Source: UBA11606 sp049437325
GTDB taxonomy: Bacteria; Actinomycetota; Acidimicrobiia; Acidimicrobiales; Aldehydirespiratoraceae
Direction: 5' to 3'
Assembly: GCA_049437325.1 (NCBI GenBank)
Contig: JBMTIM010000027.1
Coordinates: forward strand, 1-40,813
Length of the DNA stretch: 40,813 nt
The notes beneath the pieces are model-generated. The model made no database searches. It had not been told where the DNA came from and saw only the letters and a program-made list of their open reading frames with translations. Below, one piece after another: positions 23,703-31,585 of the stretch (its first letter is position 1; each line of letters begins with the position of its first letter). Position numbers and translations under genes: made by a program.

Positions 23703-24191
23703 TCATCCCACCTCACCGAGCGATCCGAGCCGTCGGACCCCCTGGGTCTCGGCGGCCGCACGCACGTCGTATCCGTCAGGCAGTACGTCAGGGGCCACAT
23801 CGGCGACCGGCACCAGCACGAACGCCCGCTCGAACATGCGCTCGTGCGGGACGACCAACTCCGGTGGGTCGTCGACCGTCTCATCGTCGACCCACAACAC
23901 GTCGACGTCGAGGGTTCGCGGCCCCCACCTGACATCACGTACCCGCGCGGCAGCTGTCTCGCATGCGCGACACACCTCGAGAAGCTCATAGGGCGTCAGG
24001 TCGGTGTCGAGCATCACAACGAGATTCAGAAACGGCTGCTGCTCCGGTCCGCCGATGGGATCGGTCTCGTACGCGAACGACACGTCGACAACATCAGGAA
24101 TCGCAGCAACGGCATCACGCAGGAACGTCGCCCGATCCCCGAGATTGGACCCGAGGGCCAGGAGTGCTCGCCGGCGAGGGCGCTCGATCAT
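23703..24191 (-). CDS. folK: 2-amino-4-hydroxy-6-hydroxymethyldihydropteridine pyrophosphokinase
   Basis: HPPK: transfers pyrophosphate from ATP to hydroxymethyl-dihydropterin in folate synthesis. 162 residues. N-terminal ALLALGSNLGDR, pterin-binding ETDPIGGPEQQPFLN, and signature VRDVRWGPRTLDVDVL, in which Asp95 and Asp97 are the Mg ligands. The usual (K/R)WGPR is kept. ATG 24191 overlaps the folB stop (ATGA). It is the last gene of the folate operon. Confidence 0.95.
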   Translation of the reverse strand: MIERPRRRALLALGSNLGDRATFLRDAVAAIPDVVDVSFAYETDPIGGPEQQPFLNLVVMLDTDLTPYELLEVCRACETAAARVRDVRWGPRTLDVDVLWVDDETVDDPPELVVPHERMFERAFVLVPVADVAPDVLPDGYDVRAAAETQGVRRLGSLGEVG

Positions 24192-24559
24192 GCTTCGACG
24201 GTGAGTCGGATCCCACTCGAGGCAATGTCCTGCGGGACCGGTGGTCGGAGCTTGCGAACCTCGATCGTGACGGCGTCGATTCGCCGGTCTTCGAGGATCG
24301 CTTCTGCGACCCTTGTCGCCATCCGCTCGAACAGTTGGAACGATTCGCCGGCCGTGACGGCTTCGATCCGGGCGAGGACGGCGCCGTAATCGATCGTGTC
24401 GTCGAGGTTGTCACTGGTGACAGCACCGACGTCGGCAACGATGTCGACATCGAACTCGTAGGGCTGACGCCGATCCTGTTCTTCGGGGAGGGCGCCGCAG
24501 ATGCAGGCGAGCCGAAGGCCTCGAAGCTGAATCACGGGAAGGCCCATCATCTCAGTCAT
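24188..24559 (-). CDS. folB: Dihydroneopterin aldolase
   Basis: Converts dihydroneopterin to hydroxymethyl-dihydropterin plus glycolaldehyde. 123 residues, T-fold. Family features: IQLRGLRLACICGALPEEQ, where the usual FxGxHGxxPxE region is RLACICGALPEE, DTIDYGAVLARIEAV, SFQLFERMATRVAEAIL, and VTIEVRKLRPPVPQ. ATG 24559 is preferred over 24565: GGGAGG lies 6 nt before the former and would abut the latter. It overlaps the pseudophosphatase gene by 8 nt and folK by 4 nt. Confidence 0.92.
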   Translation of the reverse strand: MTEMMGLPVIQLRGLRLACICGALPEEQDRRQPYEFDVDIVADVGAVTSDNLDDTIDYGAVLARIEAVTAGESFQLFERMATRVAEAILEDRRIDAVTIEVRKLRPPVPQDIASSGIRLTVEA

Positions 24560-25133
24560 CGACATCCTCCCCACCGCCGTCGTCGATCTCGTCGGGCGGT
24601 GTGTGGGCGAACGCGTCGACAGGAACATCGATCGAGGCGTCACACCTTGCGACGAGTGCAACGGTTTCGCGGGCGATCTGACCGAGCTCTCGCTCGAACA
24701 GTCGCTCGGTGATGCTGATGGCCTGCGGACCGGTTGGGACCAGTTCCATCCAGAGCAGGTAGGCGGCGACAAGGCCCAGGACCCGTTCGCCGAGCTGATC
24801 GCGATGGACCACGATCTTGTCGCCGGCGTTCACATGGTCACGAATCGACGACATCGCCCGGGTGAGGCTCAACTGACCCGCCGCGGGTCCACTGTACGGC
24901 ACATGATGGAACGGAACGCCCATCTCCTCGTAGTTGTGCAGGTTGGCGTTGGAGCCGCACAGCGACAGCACGAAATCGAAGCCGTTCTGACGGATCCAGA
25001 TGATCTCTTCCTGACGCCGAACCTTGCGATGGTTCGACCCGAAGCCGCCGGGCCGTTCACAGATCGCCACCTGGTCCTTCAGCACCCAGGTGAAGTTCCG
25101 AGGCTGGATACCCTGTGCCCACTTGCCTCTCAT
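24552..25133 (-). CDS. PTP/DSP-fold pseudophosphatase in the folate operon
   Basis: 193 residues resembling a protein tyrosine/dual-specificity phosphatase: NFTWVLKDQVAICERPGG near the start (the usual substrate-approach segment), FDFVLSLCGS, GVPFHHVPYSGP (general-acid loop region), and DKIVVHRDQLGERVLGLVAA. In active enzymes the P-loop is HCxxxxxR; here it is His110-Arg111-xxxxx-Arg117, so the catalytic Cys is replaced by Arg while the phosphate-binding Arg remains. The C-terminus is acidic (PPDEIDDGGGEDVDD). ATG 25133 overlaps the folP stop (ATGA) and the end overlaps folB, so it is embedded in the folate operon. The role is unknown: perhaps phospho-ligand binding, or the missing pterin triphosphate or monophosphate step. 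Confidence 0.7.
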   Translation of the reverse strand: MRGKWAQGIQPRNFTWVLKDQVAICERPGGFGSNHRKVRRQEEIIWIRQNGFDFVLSLCGSNANLHNYEEMGVPFHHVPYSGPAAGQLSLTRAMSSIRDHVNAGDKIVVHRDQLGERVLGLVAAYLLWMELVPTGPQAISITERLFERELGQIARETVALVARCDASIDVPVDAFAHTPPDEIDDGGGEDVDD

Positions 25134-25909
25134 CGAGCGATCACTCCCACGGCGTGGACGGTAGCCCGCACATCGTGCACTCGGACGAGGTCCGCGCCCA
25201 AAAACCCTCCCCACGTTGCGATCGCGAGCGCCGCTTCGAGGCGGTCATCGAGCGGAGTCGGCTCATCGAATCCGTCGCTGCGAGCGTGCAGGACACCAAG
25301 ACTTCGTTTCCGACTCACCGCCACAACCGTTGGCGCGACTGCGACGAAGGCATCGAGATTGGCCAGAAGATCGAGATTGTGCTCGAACGTCCTCCCGAAA
25401 CCGAATCCCGGATCGATCCAGAGTTCGCGCACACCGGCCGCACGACCGCGCGCAGCTGCGCCAGCCAGGAAGTCGACGATCGTTCCCACAACATCACCCG
25501 ACTTCGGATCAAGCCGACTGTCCTGAACCGAAGTGCCGTTGTGCATTGCGATCCAGCCCATCTCGTTGCGAGCAGCGACATGTTCGAGTGACGCCGTGAC
25601 GTCGTTGAGGATGCTGGCGCCGGCCGCTGCAGCGGCATCGGCCACGGCTCCCTTGCTGGTGTCGATCGAAATCACCGTGCCCGGACGTTCGGCCAGGAGG
25701 CCCTCGATCACCGGCACGGCACGCCTGATTTCGGTCGCCTCGTCGACAGGCGTTGCGCCCGGCCGGGTCGACTCCCCTCCGATGTCGAGAATGTCGGCAC
25801 CCTCGTCGAGCAAGGTGAGCCCGTGTGCGATCGCATCGTCGACGGTGTCGTGGAGACCGCCGTCGCTGAAGGAGTCGGGCGTGACATTGAGGACACCCAT
25901 CACCCGCAT
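25130..25909 (-). CDS. folP: Dihydropteroate synthase
   Basis: Joins hydroxymethyl-dihydropterin diphosphate to p-aminobenzoate. 259 residues, TIM barrel. Signatures: MGVLNVTPDSFSDGG, ADILDIGGESTRPGA, VISIDTSKGAVADAAAAAGA, LWIDPGFGFGRTFEHN, VAVSRKRSLG, and the end LVRVHDVRATVHAVGV. ATG 25909 lies 5 nt after the folE stop. ATG 25900 is a possible alternative, and a longer frame into folE is rejected. Second gene of folE-folP-(pseudophosphatase)-folB-folK. Confidence 0.95.
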   Translation of the reverse strand: MRVMGVLNVTPDSFSDGGLHDTVDDAIAHGLTLLDEGADILDIGGESTRPGATPVDEATEIRRAVPVIEGLLAERPGTVISIDTSKGAVADAAAAAGASILNDVTASLEHVAARNEMGWIAMHNGTSVQDSRLDPKSGDVVGTIVDFLAGAAARGRAAGVRELWIDPGFGFGRTFEHNLDLLANLDAFVAVAPTVVAVSRKRSLGVLHARSDGFDEPTPLDDRLEAALAIATWGGFLGADLVRVHDVRATVHAVGVIAR

Positions 25910-25914
25910 GCGGC

Positions 25915-26532
25915 TCAGCGTCTCTCGAGGAAGCGCATCGCCTCGGCCCGGGTCGCAACGTTCTTGCGGAAAATGCCGGTGACCGAAGACGTGACCGTCG
26001 AACTTCCTGCCTTTCGCACACCGCGCATGGACATGCACAGGTGCTCGGCCTCGATCACCACGAGTACGCCACGAGGCTTGAGCGTCGACTCGATCGCCTC
26101 GGCAATCTGGCTCGTCAGTCGTTCTTGCACCTGCGGACGCTTGGCATATCCATCGACGACACGGGCGATCTTCGACAAGCCGGTGACGTAGCCATCAGCA
26201 CCGGGGATGTACGCCACATGGGCTGTGCCCAAAAACGGAATCAGGTGATGCTCGCACAGCGAGTAGAGCGGAATGTCGCGCACCATGACCATCTCGTCAT
26301 GATCGGCCTCGAACTGGGTGAGGAGGTGTTCGGACGGGAGCTCGTGCAGCCCGGCGCAGATCTCGGCGTACATGCGAGCAACCCGTGATGGTGTTTCGAG
26401 CAGGCCGTCTCGGTCCGGATCTTCACCGATGGCGAACAGGATTTCGCGCACTGCGGCAGCAATACGCTCCTGATCGACCTCAGGGGCGTGGACACCCGGG
26501 ACGAGAGGCCTGGGGGGAACCGGCTCGGACAT
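25915..26532 (-). CDS. folE: GTP cyclohydrolase I
   Basis: Converts GTP to 7,8-dihydroneopterin triphosphate, opening folate synthesis. 205 residues, homodecameric T-fold enzyme. Zinc ligands Cys93 and His96 (CEHHLIPF) and Cys166 (HLCMSMRG); GYVTGLSKIARVVDGYAKRP and STVTSSVTGIF are also diagnostic. It opens the folate operon. A TAACCT box 7 nt before ATG 26532 suggests a leaderless transcript. The ftsH gene that lies between hpt and folE in many actinobacteria is absent; only 27 nt separate hpt and folE here. Confidence 0.96.
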   Translation of the reverse strand: MSEPVPPRPLVPGVHAPEVDQERIAAAVREILFAIGEDPDRDGLLETPSRVARMYAEICAGLHELPSEHLLTQFEADHDEMVMVRDIPLYSLCEHHLIPFLGTAHVAYIPGADGYVTGLSKIARVVDGYAKRPQVQERLTSQIAEAIESTLKPRGVLVVIEAEHLCMSMRGVRKAGSSTVTSSVTGIFRKNVATRAEAMRFLERR

Positions 26533-26539
26533 GGCGTGG

Positions 26540-26545
26540 AGGTTA
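26540..26545 (-). promoter_or_regulatory. Candidate leaderless -10 box for folE
   Basis: TAACCT on the minus strand, then 7 nt and ATG 26532, with no Shine-Dalgarno. It would give the folate operon a start independent of hpt. Confidence 0.45.
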
Positions 26546-26559
26546 GTGGGTCGGATCCG

Positions 26560-27090
26560 TCAGGCGGGCTCGAACACGTGGATCGCGTCGAGTTCGCGGT
26601 AATGCTCTGCGACGTCGAGTCCGTACCCGACCACGAAGTCGGGCGGAATCGGAAAGCCGAAGTACTTGGCACCACCGTCCTCTGCTCCTTCGCGCACCAG
26701 CAGGGCGCAGATCTCGAGACTTGCCGGACTCCGATCGCCGAGGACCCGGGTCAGGTAGCTGAGGGTCAGGCCCGAGTCGACGATGTCCTCGACCAGGATG
26801 ACATCGCGACCTTCGATGTCGGTTTCGAGATCCTTGACGATGCGGACCACCCCGCTCGACGAGGTCCCCGATCCGTACGACGACACCGCCATGAAGTCGA
26901 TCTCGACAGGCAGGTCGATGGCGCGAGCGAGATCACTCATGAACACGAACGCCCCTTTCAGCACACCGACGAGCAGGGGTTGACGGCCCTGGTAGTCCTC
27001 GGTGATCCGTGCGCCGATCTCTGCCACTCGTGCAGCGAGATCGTCCGCAGCGATCACGACACGGCCGATCGAGCCGTCAGGAATCGACAT
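26560..27090 (-). CDS. hpt: Hypoxanthine phosphoribosyltransferase
   Basis: Salvages hypoxanthine and guanine with PRPP. 176 residues. PRPP-binding signature VILVEDIVDSGLTLSYL, pyrophosphate loop LLVGVLKGAFVFMSDLAR, flexible-loop SSYGSGTSSSG and the purine-contacting PPDFVVGYGLDVAEHYR. ATG 27090 has a TACGGT box 7 nt upstream and no ribosome site. The hpt-folE neighbourhood is usual in actinobacteria (there with tilS and ftsH, both missing here). Confidence 0.95.
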   Translation of the reverse strand: MSIPDGSIGRVVIAADDLAARVAEIGARITEDYQGRQPLLVGVLKGAFVFMSDLARAIDLPVEIDFMAVSSYGSGTSSSGVVRIVKDLETDIEGRDVILVEDIVDSGLTLSYLTRVLGDRSPASLEICALLVREGAEDGGAKYFGFPIPPDFVVGYGLDVAEHYRELDAIHVFEPA

Positions 27091-27097
27091 GTCGCCG

Positions 27098-27103
27098 ACC
27101 GTA
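27098..27103 (-). promoter_or_regulatory. Candidate leaderless -10 box for hpt
   Basis: TACGGT on the minus strand, then 7 nt and ATG 27090. It lies in the 192-bp gap after groEL, which also contains the groEL terminator and nothing else I can identify. Confidence 0.45.
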
Positions 27104-27211
27104 GTCGGCCACCGCCACGGACGCGAACCGTTGGACGGTCGCTGTCGGGTCGAATCTGCAAGCCGGCGGGTGACTCGATCGGCTGGTCCCCTGCCACACG
27201 GTTCGAAAACG

Positions 27212-27245
27212 GCAACAGCCCCGGGCCGGAGACCGGGGCTGTTGC
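27212..27245 (-). terminator. Rho-independent terminator of groESL
   Basis: A perfect 13-bp stem (27212-27224 with 27233-27245) and an 8-nt loop, 37 nt downstream of the groEL stop. On the minus strand the stem is followed by CCGTTTTCG, a short T run. Confidence 0.85.
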
Positions 27246-27282
27246 TCGAGTCAGTTCGCGGGGCGACCCGACGCCAGAGGCG

Positions 27283-28926
27283 TCACATCATGCCCATGCC
27301 GCCCATGCCACCCATCGGATCGCCACCCATCGGCATGGCGGGGGCTTCCTCGGGCTTGTCGGCGACGAGCGCCTCGGTGGTGAGCAGCAGGCCGGCGATG
27401 GAGGCGGCGTTCTGCAACGCAGCACGGGTGACCTTGACCGGGTCGATGACACCTGCATCGATCAGATCGACCATCTCCCCCGTGGCAGCATTGAAGCCGT
27501 TGGGGCCGGAAGCAGCCTCGACTGTCTGCACGATGACCGCACCTTCGTGGCCAGCGTTGGCAGCAATGAGTTTCACCGGAGCTTCGAGGGCGGCAGCGAT
27601 GATGCGAGCACCGGTTGCCTCATCGCCCTCGAGCGAGCCGACCATCTCGTTGACGGCCGCACGGCTGCGCAGCAGCGCGGTACCACCGCCTGCAACGATG
27701 CCTTCCTCGATGGCTGCACGAGTTGCGGACAGCGCGTCTTCGATGCGGTGCTTCTTTTCCTTGAGCTCCACTTCGGTCGCAGCGCCGACCTGAACGACGG
27801 CAACGCCACCGGCCAGTTTGGCGAGACGCTCCTGGAGCTTCTCGCGATCCCAGTCGGAGTCGGTGTTCTCGATCTCGGCCTTGATCTGGCCGACACGGCC
27901 CTCGACGTCGGCGCTGGAACCAGCACCCTCGACGATGGTGGTGTCGTCCTTGGTGACGACGACCTTGCGGGCCGAGCCGAGCAGGCTCATGTCGGCCGTG
28001 TCGAGCTTGAGCCCGACTTCCTCGGCGATGACCTGGCCACCGGTGAGGATGGCCATGTCTTGCAGCATGGCCTTGCGACGTTCACCGAAACCCGGCGCCT
28101 TGACGGCGACGGAGTTGAAGGTGCCGCGGATCTTGTTCACCACGAGGGTGGCAAGCGCTTCGCCCTCGATGTCCTCGGCGACGATCAGCAACGGCTTCCC
28201 CGACTGCATGACCTTCTCGAGCACCGGCAGGAGATCCTGCACATTGCTGATCTTGCCCTGGTTGAACAGGATGTAGGGCTCGTCGAGCACCGCTTCCTGC
28301 CGCTCGGCGTCGGTCACGAAGTACGGCGACAGGTAGCCCTTGTCGAACTGCATGCCCTCGACGAAGTCGAGATCCATGCCGAACGTGTTCGACTCTTCGA
28401 CGGTGACCACGCCATCCTTGCCGACCTTGTCGATGGCGTTGGCAATGACCTCGCCGATCGAAGTATCAGCAGCCGAAATGGACGCAACCTGCGCAATCTT
28501 GTCCTTGCTGTCATCGACCTGGACAGCCTGGCTGGCAAGGTTCTCGACCGCAACGACGACTGCCTTCTCCATGCCCTTCTTCAGGCCCATGGGGTTGGCA
28601 CCGGCGGCGACGTTGCGCAGACCCTCGCGCACGAGCGCCTGCGCAAGCACGGTGGCGGTGGTGGTGCCGTCACCTGCGATGTCGTTGGTCTTGGTTGCGA
28701 CTTCCTTGACCAGTTGGGCACCCATGTTCTCGAAGTGGTCTTCCAGTTCGACCTCGCGGGCGATCGAGACACCGTCGTTGGTGATGGTGGGTGCACCGAA
28801 CTTCTTGTCGAGCACCACGTTGCGACCCTTCGGGCCGAGGGTCACCTTCACGGCATCGGCGAGTTTGTTGACACCCGCCTCGAGGCCGCGGCGGGCCTCT
28901 TCGTTGAACTTCAGGATTTTGGCCAT
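27283..28926 (-). CDS. groEL: 60 kDa chaperonin GroEL
   Basis: Double-ring ATP-dependent folding chamber working with GroES. 547 residues, full length. Equatorial ATP site: VTLGPKGRNVVLDKKFGAPT and NDIAGDGTTTATVLAQAL; apical substrate region PYILFNQGKISNVQDLLP; C-terminal AAGVIDPVKVTRAAL-like region (DAGVIDPVKVTRAALQNAAS) and a flexible Gly-Met tail (GGDPMGGMGGMGMM). It begins 11 nt after groES in the same operon, which is controlled by the CIRCE element. The Gly-Met tail, rather than a His-rich one, is typical of the housekeeping chaperonin. Confidence 0.98.
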   Translation of the reverse strand: MAKILKFNEEARRGLEAGVNKLADAVKVTLGPKGRNVVLDKKFGAPTITNDGVSIAREVELEDHFENMGAQLVKEVATKTNDIAGDGTTTATVLAQALVREGLRNVAAGANPMGLKKGMEKAVVVAVENLASQAVQVDDSKDKIAQVASISAADTSIGEVIANAIDKVGKDGVVTVEESNTFGMDLDFVEGMQFDKGYLSPYFVTDAERQEAVLDEPYILFNQGKISNVQDLLPVLEKVMQSGKPLLIVAEDIEGEALATLVVNKIRGTFNSVAVKAPGFGERRKAMLQDMAILTGGQVIAEEVGLKLDTADMSLLGSARKVVVTKDDTTIVEGAGSSADVEGRVGQIKAEIENTDSDWDREKLQERLAKLAGGVAVVQVGAATEVELKEKKHRIEDALSATRAAIEEGIVAGGGTALLRSRAAVNEMVGSLEGDEATGARIIAAALEAPVKLIAANAGHEGAVIVQTVEAASGPNGFNAATGEMVDLIDAGVIDPVKVTRAALQNAASIAGLLLTTEALVADKPEEAPAMPMGGDPMGGMGGMGMM

Positions 28927-28937
28927 TGGTTCCTTCC

Positions 28938-29225
28938 TCAGCCGATCTTGGCGAGCACGTCGCGAGCGTTGAGAATCAGCAGGTCTTCACCGTCGTTGCT
29001 GATCTCGGTGCCGCCGTACTTGCTGTAGACGACGACATCACCGACGGCGATGTCCATGGGGACGAGGTCACCGTTGTCGCTGCGACGGCCAGGGCCGACC
29101 GCAATGACTTCACCCTGCTGGGGCTTCTCTTGGGCGGTGTCGGGAATGACGAGACCGCTGGCGGTGGTGGATTCGGCTTCGCTTGAACGCACAACAATGC
29201 GGTCTTCGAGGGGCTGCAGGCTCAT
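28938..29225 (-). CDS. groES: 10 kDa co-chaperonin GroES
   Basis: Heptameric lid of the GroEL chamber, 95 residues. LQPLEDRIVVRSSEAE start, mobile loop ESTTASGLVIPDTAQEKPQQ, GEVIAVGPG, and VGDVVVYSKYGGTEI. ATG 29225 is chosen over an ATG 30 nt upstream because a strong GGAGG lies 5 nt before it and homology begins at SLQPLEDR. First gene of groES-groEL. Confidence 0.97.
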   Translation of the reverse strand: MSLQPLEDRIVVRSSEAESTTASGLVIPDTAQEKPQQGEVIAVGPGRRSDNGDLVPMDIAVGDVVVYSKYGGTEISNDGEDLLILNARDVLAKIG

Positions 29226-29280
29226 TCGATCCTCCGAGATCGGGTTGACTTTCACCTAGAATTGACCGATTCCGAGGTGG

Positions 29281-29307
29281 TTAGCACTCGTAACCGGCGA
29301 GTGCTAA
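29281..29307. promoter_or_regulatory. CIRCE operator (HrcA binding site)
   Basis: TTAGCACTC-N9-GAGTGCTAA, a perfect match to the CIRCE consensus, 56 nt upstream of groES. It predicts HrcA repression of groESL; hrcA itself is not in the window. Confidence 0.95.
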
Positions 29308-29335
29308 GGCTAGAACCCACTGCCGGAGATGACAA
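29307..29335 (-). promoter_or_regulatory. groESL promoter
   Basis: On the minus strand: -35 TTGTCA (29330-29335), a 17-nt spacer, and -10 TAGCCT (29307-29312), whose last base is the first base of CIRCE. Transcription would start inside the operator, the usual arrangement for HrcA repression. The leader to groES would be about 75 nt. Confidence 0.75.
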
Positions 29336-29370
29336 CGCGAAATCTCACCGGGAACGTCGAGAGCGTCGAG

Positions 29371-30378
29371 TCAGCCGATGACAGGGAGGCGGAGCGAGGG
29401 GTTCGCCCCGATGTCGAGGGGCGACGGACCGTCGGCCTGCAGCCGCCACCAGGCGGCCGCCGCAACCATTGCGGCGTTGTCGGTACACATCGACCGACTC
29501 GGCAGGAATGCCCGATAGCCGTCGGCGACACACACGTCGAGCGTCTTCTCGCGGAGGCGGGAGTTGGCTGCGACACCGCCGGCAAGACAGAGCCCCTTGG
29601 CTCCCACGTCGCGAGCAGCGCGGCGGGCCTTGTCGACCAAGACGTCGACCACGGCTTCCTGGAACGAGGCCGCGATATCGCGAACATCGGTATCGGGGTG
29701 CTTGCGGACATGGTTGATCACTGCGGTCTTCACGCCGGAGAACGAGAAGTCCCAACCGTCGTTGGCCATGGCCCGAGGGAAGGCAATCGCCGAAGCGTTT
29801 CCTTGCATTGCGAGTTCATCGATGACCGGTCCCCCCGGATACCCCAGGTCCATATGACGCGCCACCTTGTCGAACGCCTCACCCGCTGCGTCGTCGACGG
29901 TGCCGCCGAGTACTCGGTACCGAAGGTGATCCTCCATCACCACGAGCATCGTGTGGCCGCCCGAGACGAGCAGGATCACGAGGGGCATCTCCAGCTCTGG
30001 CTCTTCGAGGAAGGCTGCATAGAGGTGCGCCTCGAGATGGTTCATGGCCACGAATGGCACATCCCACACCAGCGACATCGCTTTGGCGGCCGACACCCCG
30101 ACGAGCAACGCGCCCACAAGGCCCGGCCCATGGGTTGCCGCAACCGCCTCGATCGCACGATCCTCGACCCCCGCCTCGACGATCGCCTGTGCAACAACGG
30201 GCATCAGGAGTTCGACATGGGCCCGGCTGGCAACCTCGGGGACGACACCGCCGTAGCGACGATGGAGTTCGATTTGGCTCGAAACAACCGACGACATGAC
30301 ATCGGTGCCTCGTGCGACGAGCGCCGCAGCGGTCTCGTCACAGCTCGTCTCGATGCCGAGGATGAGATCAGCGGTCAC
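29371..30378 (-). CDS. tsaD: tRNA N6-adenosine threonylcarbamoyltransferase TsaD
   Basis: Transfers threonylcarbamoyl to A37 of ANN-reading tRNAs (t6A), with TsaB and TsaE. 335 residues, ASKHA fold. LGIETSCDETAAALV; metal ligands His114 and His118 in MNHLEAHLYA; LLVSGGHTMLVV; GGTVDDAAGEAFDKVAR; FSFSGVKTAV; LAGGVAANSRLRE; and the late Asp in MCTDNAAMVA. GTG 30378 overlaps the rimI stop (GTGA); an ATG at 30462 is rejected because the added residues lack homology and lie over rimI. Last of tsaE-tsaB-rimI-tsaD. Confidence 0.95.
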   Translation of the reverse strand: MTADLILGIETSCDETAAALVARGTDVMSSVVSSQIELHRRYGGVVPEVASRAHVELLMPVVAQAIVEAGVEDRAIEAVAATHGPGLVGALLVGVSAAKAMSLVWDVPFVAMNHLEAHLYAAFLEEPELEMPLVILLVSGGHTMLVVMEDHLRYRVLGGTVDDAAGEAFDKVARHMDLGYPGGPVIDELAMQGNASAIAFPRAMANDGWDFSFSGVKTAVINHVRKHPDTDVRDIAASFQEAVVDVLVDKARRAARDVGAKGLCLAGGVAANSRLREKTLDVCVADGYRAFLPSRSMCTDNAAMVAAAAWWRLQADGPSPLDIGANPSLRLPVIG

Positions 30379-30890
30379 GCGGTGGCCTCCTTGTTCTCGA
30401 CGGTGGCGGCCACTGCGTCGATGCGAGCCTGCGCCGCTGACGACGAGAGCTCGTGCAACCACATGATCACCGCGTCGTCGGTCGGCGCCGAGTAGTACGC
30501 AGGGCGGATTCCAGCCGGGCTGAAGCCGAGACGGCCGTAGACGCGGTGCGTTGCCCGGTCGGCGGCACGGACCTCCAGCGTTGCTGCCTCAGCCCCACCA
30601 GCAGCACCGGCCCGGAGGAGTTCGACAAGGAGTCGGGTGGCGTGACCGCGACTTCGGTGTTCGGGGTGCGTCGCAACATTGGTGATGTGCAACTCGTCGA
30701 GCTGTTGCAGGGTGCCGGCGTGTGCGACCACGTCGCCATCATGAACGACGACCAGGTGACGCCGGTCGGCGGCTGCCAGTTCCCGACGCCACATCGCTGC
30801 ACTCCACTGGCGACTGTGACTGACGGCGTCGATCGCCATCACGGCATCGATGTGGCGTCGGGCCATCGATTCGATCCGGGACCCGTTCAC
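30375..30890 (-). CDS. rimI: Ribosomal-protein-alanine N-acetyltransferase-like GNAT protein
   Basis: 171 residues, GNAT fold; RimI acetylates the N-terminal Ala of ribosomal protein S18 in E. coli. Features: HIDAVMAIDAVSHSRQWSAA start, strand THPEHRSRGHATRLLVELL, with the acetyl-CoA loop as RSRGHA, LEVRAADRATHRVYGRLGF and RPAYYSAPTDDAVIM. GTG 30890 overlaps the tsaB stop (GTGA). Its place between tsaB and tsaD is the standard actinobacterial arrangement, which supports the name. Confidence 0.88.
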   Translation of the reverse strand: MNGSRIESMARRHIDAVMAIDAVSHSRQWSAAMWRRELAAADRRHLVVVHDGDVVAHAGTLQQLDELHITNVATHPEHRSRGHATRLLVELLRAGAAGGAEAATLEVRAADRATHRVYGRLGFSPAGIRPAYYSAPTDDAVIMWLHELSSSAAQARIDAVAATVENKEATA

Positions 30891-31585
30891 GAGCCGGCCT
30901 TTGCGTCCCACTTGGCCTCGGCGTCGGGGCGGCGCAGATACAGCGGCTCGATCTCGTCAGGGCGAACAAACTCTTCACGCAGGGCGCGGGCGTGCGCAAG
31001 CGCCACCAACGAGCCTGCCGACGGGTGGGCAAAGCTGTCATCAGCCATCTCGACACCGTCCGCGCCACCGAAGACGTCGCCGTGTGCGATGGCCCCGTCC
31101 CCCACGACCAGCACCGGCTCACCATCGGCCTCGATCGCAGCGACAAGGTCGCCGGGACGGGCAACAGCTGGTTCGGAGATCCGCTGCACCCCACCGGGTA
31201 CCGGCCGGTACGAGGCGTGGAACACCTCCGCTCGGCGGGCATCGACCACCGCCACGATCTTGCGGTCGGTCAGCGCGACCGGGAATGCCAACAGATCGAG
31301 TGACGAGACACCGATCATCGGAACGCGCAGCGTCGTTGCGATCGAGAGCGCCGTCGTCACCCCGACCCGAAGACCTGTGTAGAGCCCCGGCCCCACGTCG
31401 ACGGCCACGGCACCGAGCTCGCGCAACGACACCCCGGCCTGCTCGGCGATGAATTCGATCTGGGGGGCCAGCGCCTCGGCGTGGCGCCGCCCACGCGACG
31501 AGTGCGCCGAGGCGAGCACTCCCTCGTGACCACCGATCGCACACCCCACTCGTGCGGTCGCAGACTCGATTCCGAGAATCAACAT
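30887..31585 (-). CDS. tsaB: tRNA threonylcarbamoyladenosine biosynthesis protein TsaB
   Basis: Scaffold partner of TsaD in t6A synthesis. 232 residues, ASKHA fold without the metal site. LILGIESATARVGCAIGG start; AVDVGPGLYTGLRVGVTTA (usual GPGSFTGLR); GVSSLDLLAFP; VVDARRAEVFHA; and a C-terminal PLYLRRPDA. ATG 31585 shares a base with the tsaE stop (TGATG), and homology begins exactly there. Confidence 0.93.
   Translation of the reverse strand: MLILGIESATARVGCAIGGHEGVLASAHSSRGRRHAEALAPQIEFIAEQAGVSLRELGAVAVDVGPGLYTGLRVGVTTALSIATTLRVPMIGVSSLDLLAFPVALTDRKIVAVVDARRAEVFHASYRPVPGGVQRISEPAVARPGDLVAAIEADGEPVLVVGDGAIAHGDVFGGADGVEMADDSFAHPSAGSLVALAHARALREEFVRPDEIEPLYLRRPDAEAKWDAKAGS

Noticed and set aside
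23686..23704. Hairpin GACGAC-N7-GTCGTC at the folK end as a terminator
   Set aside because: Only 6 bp, overlaps the folK stop codon and has no T run.
24188..24565. ATG 24565 as the folB start
   Set aside because: The GGGAGG site would abut this codon; ATG 24559 has correct spacing.
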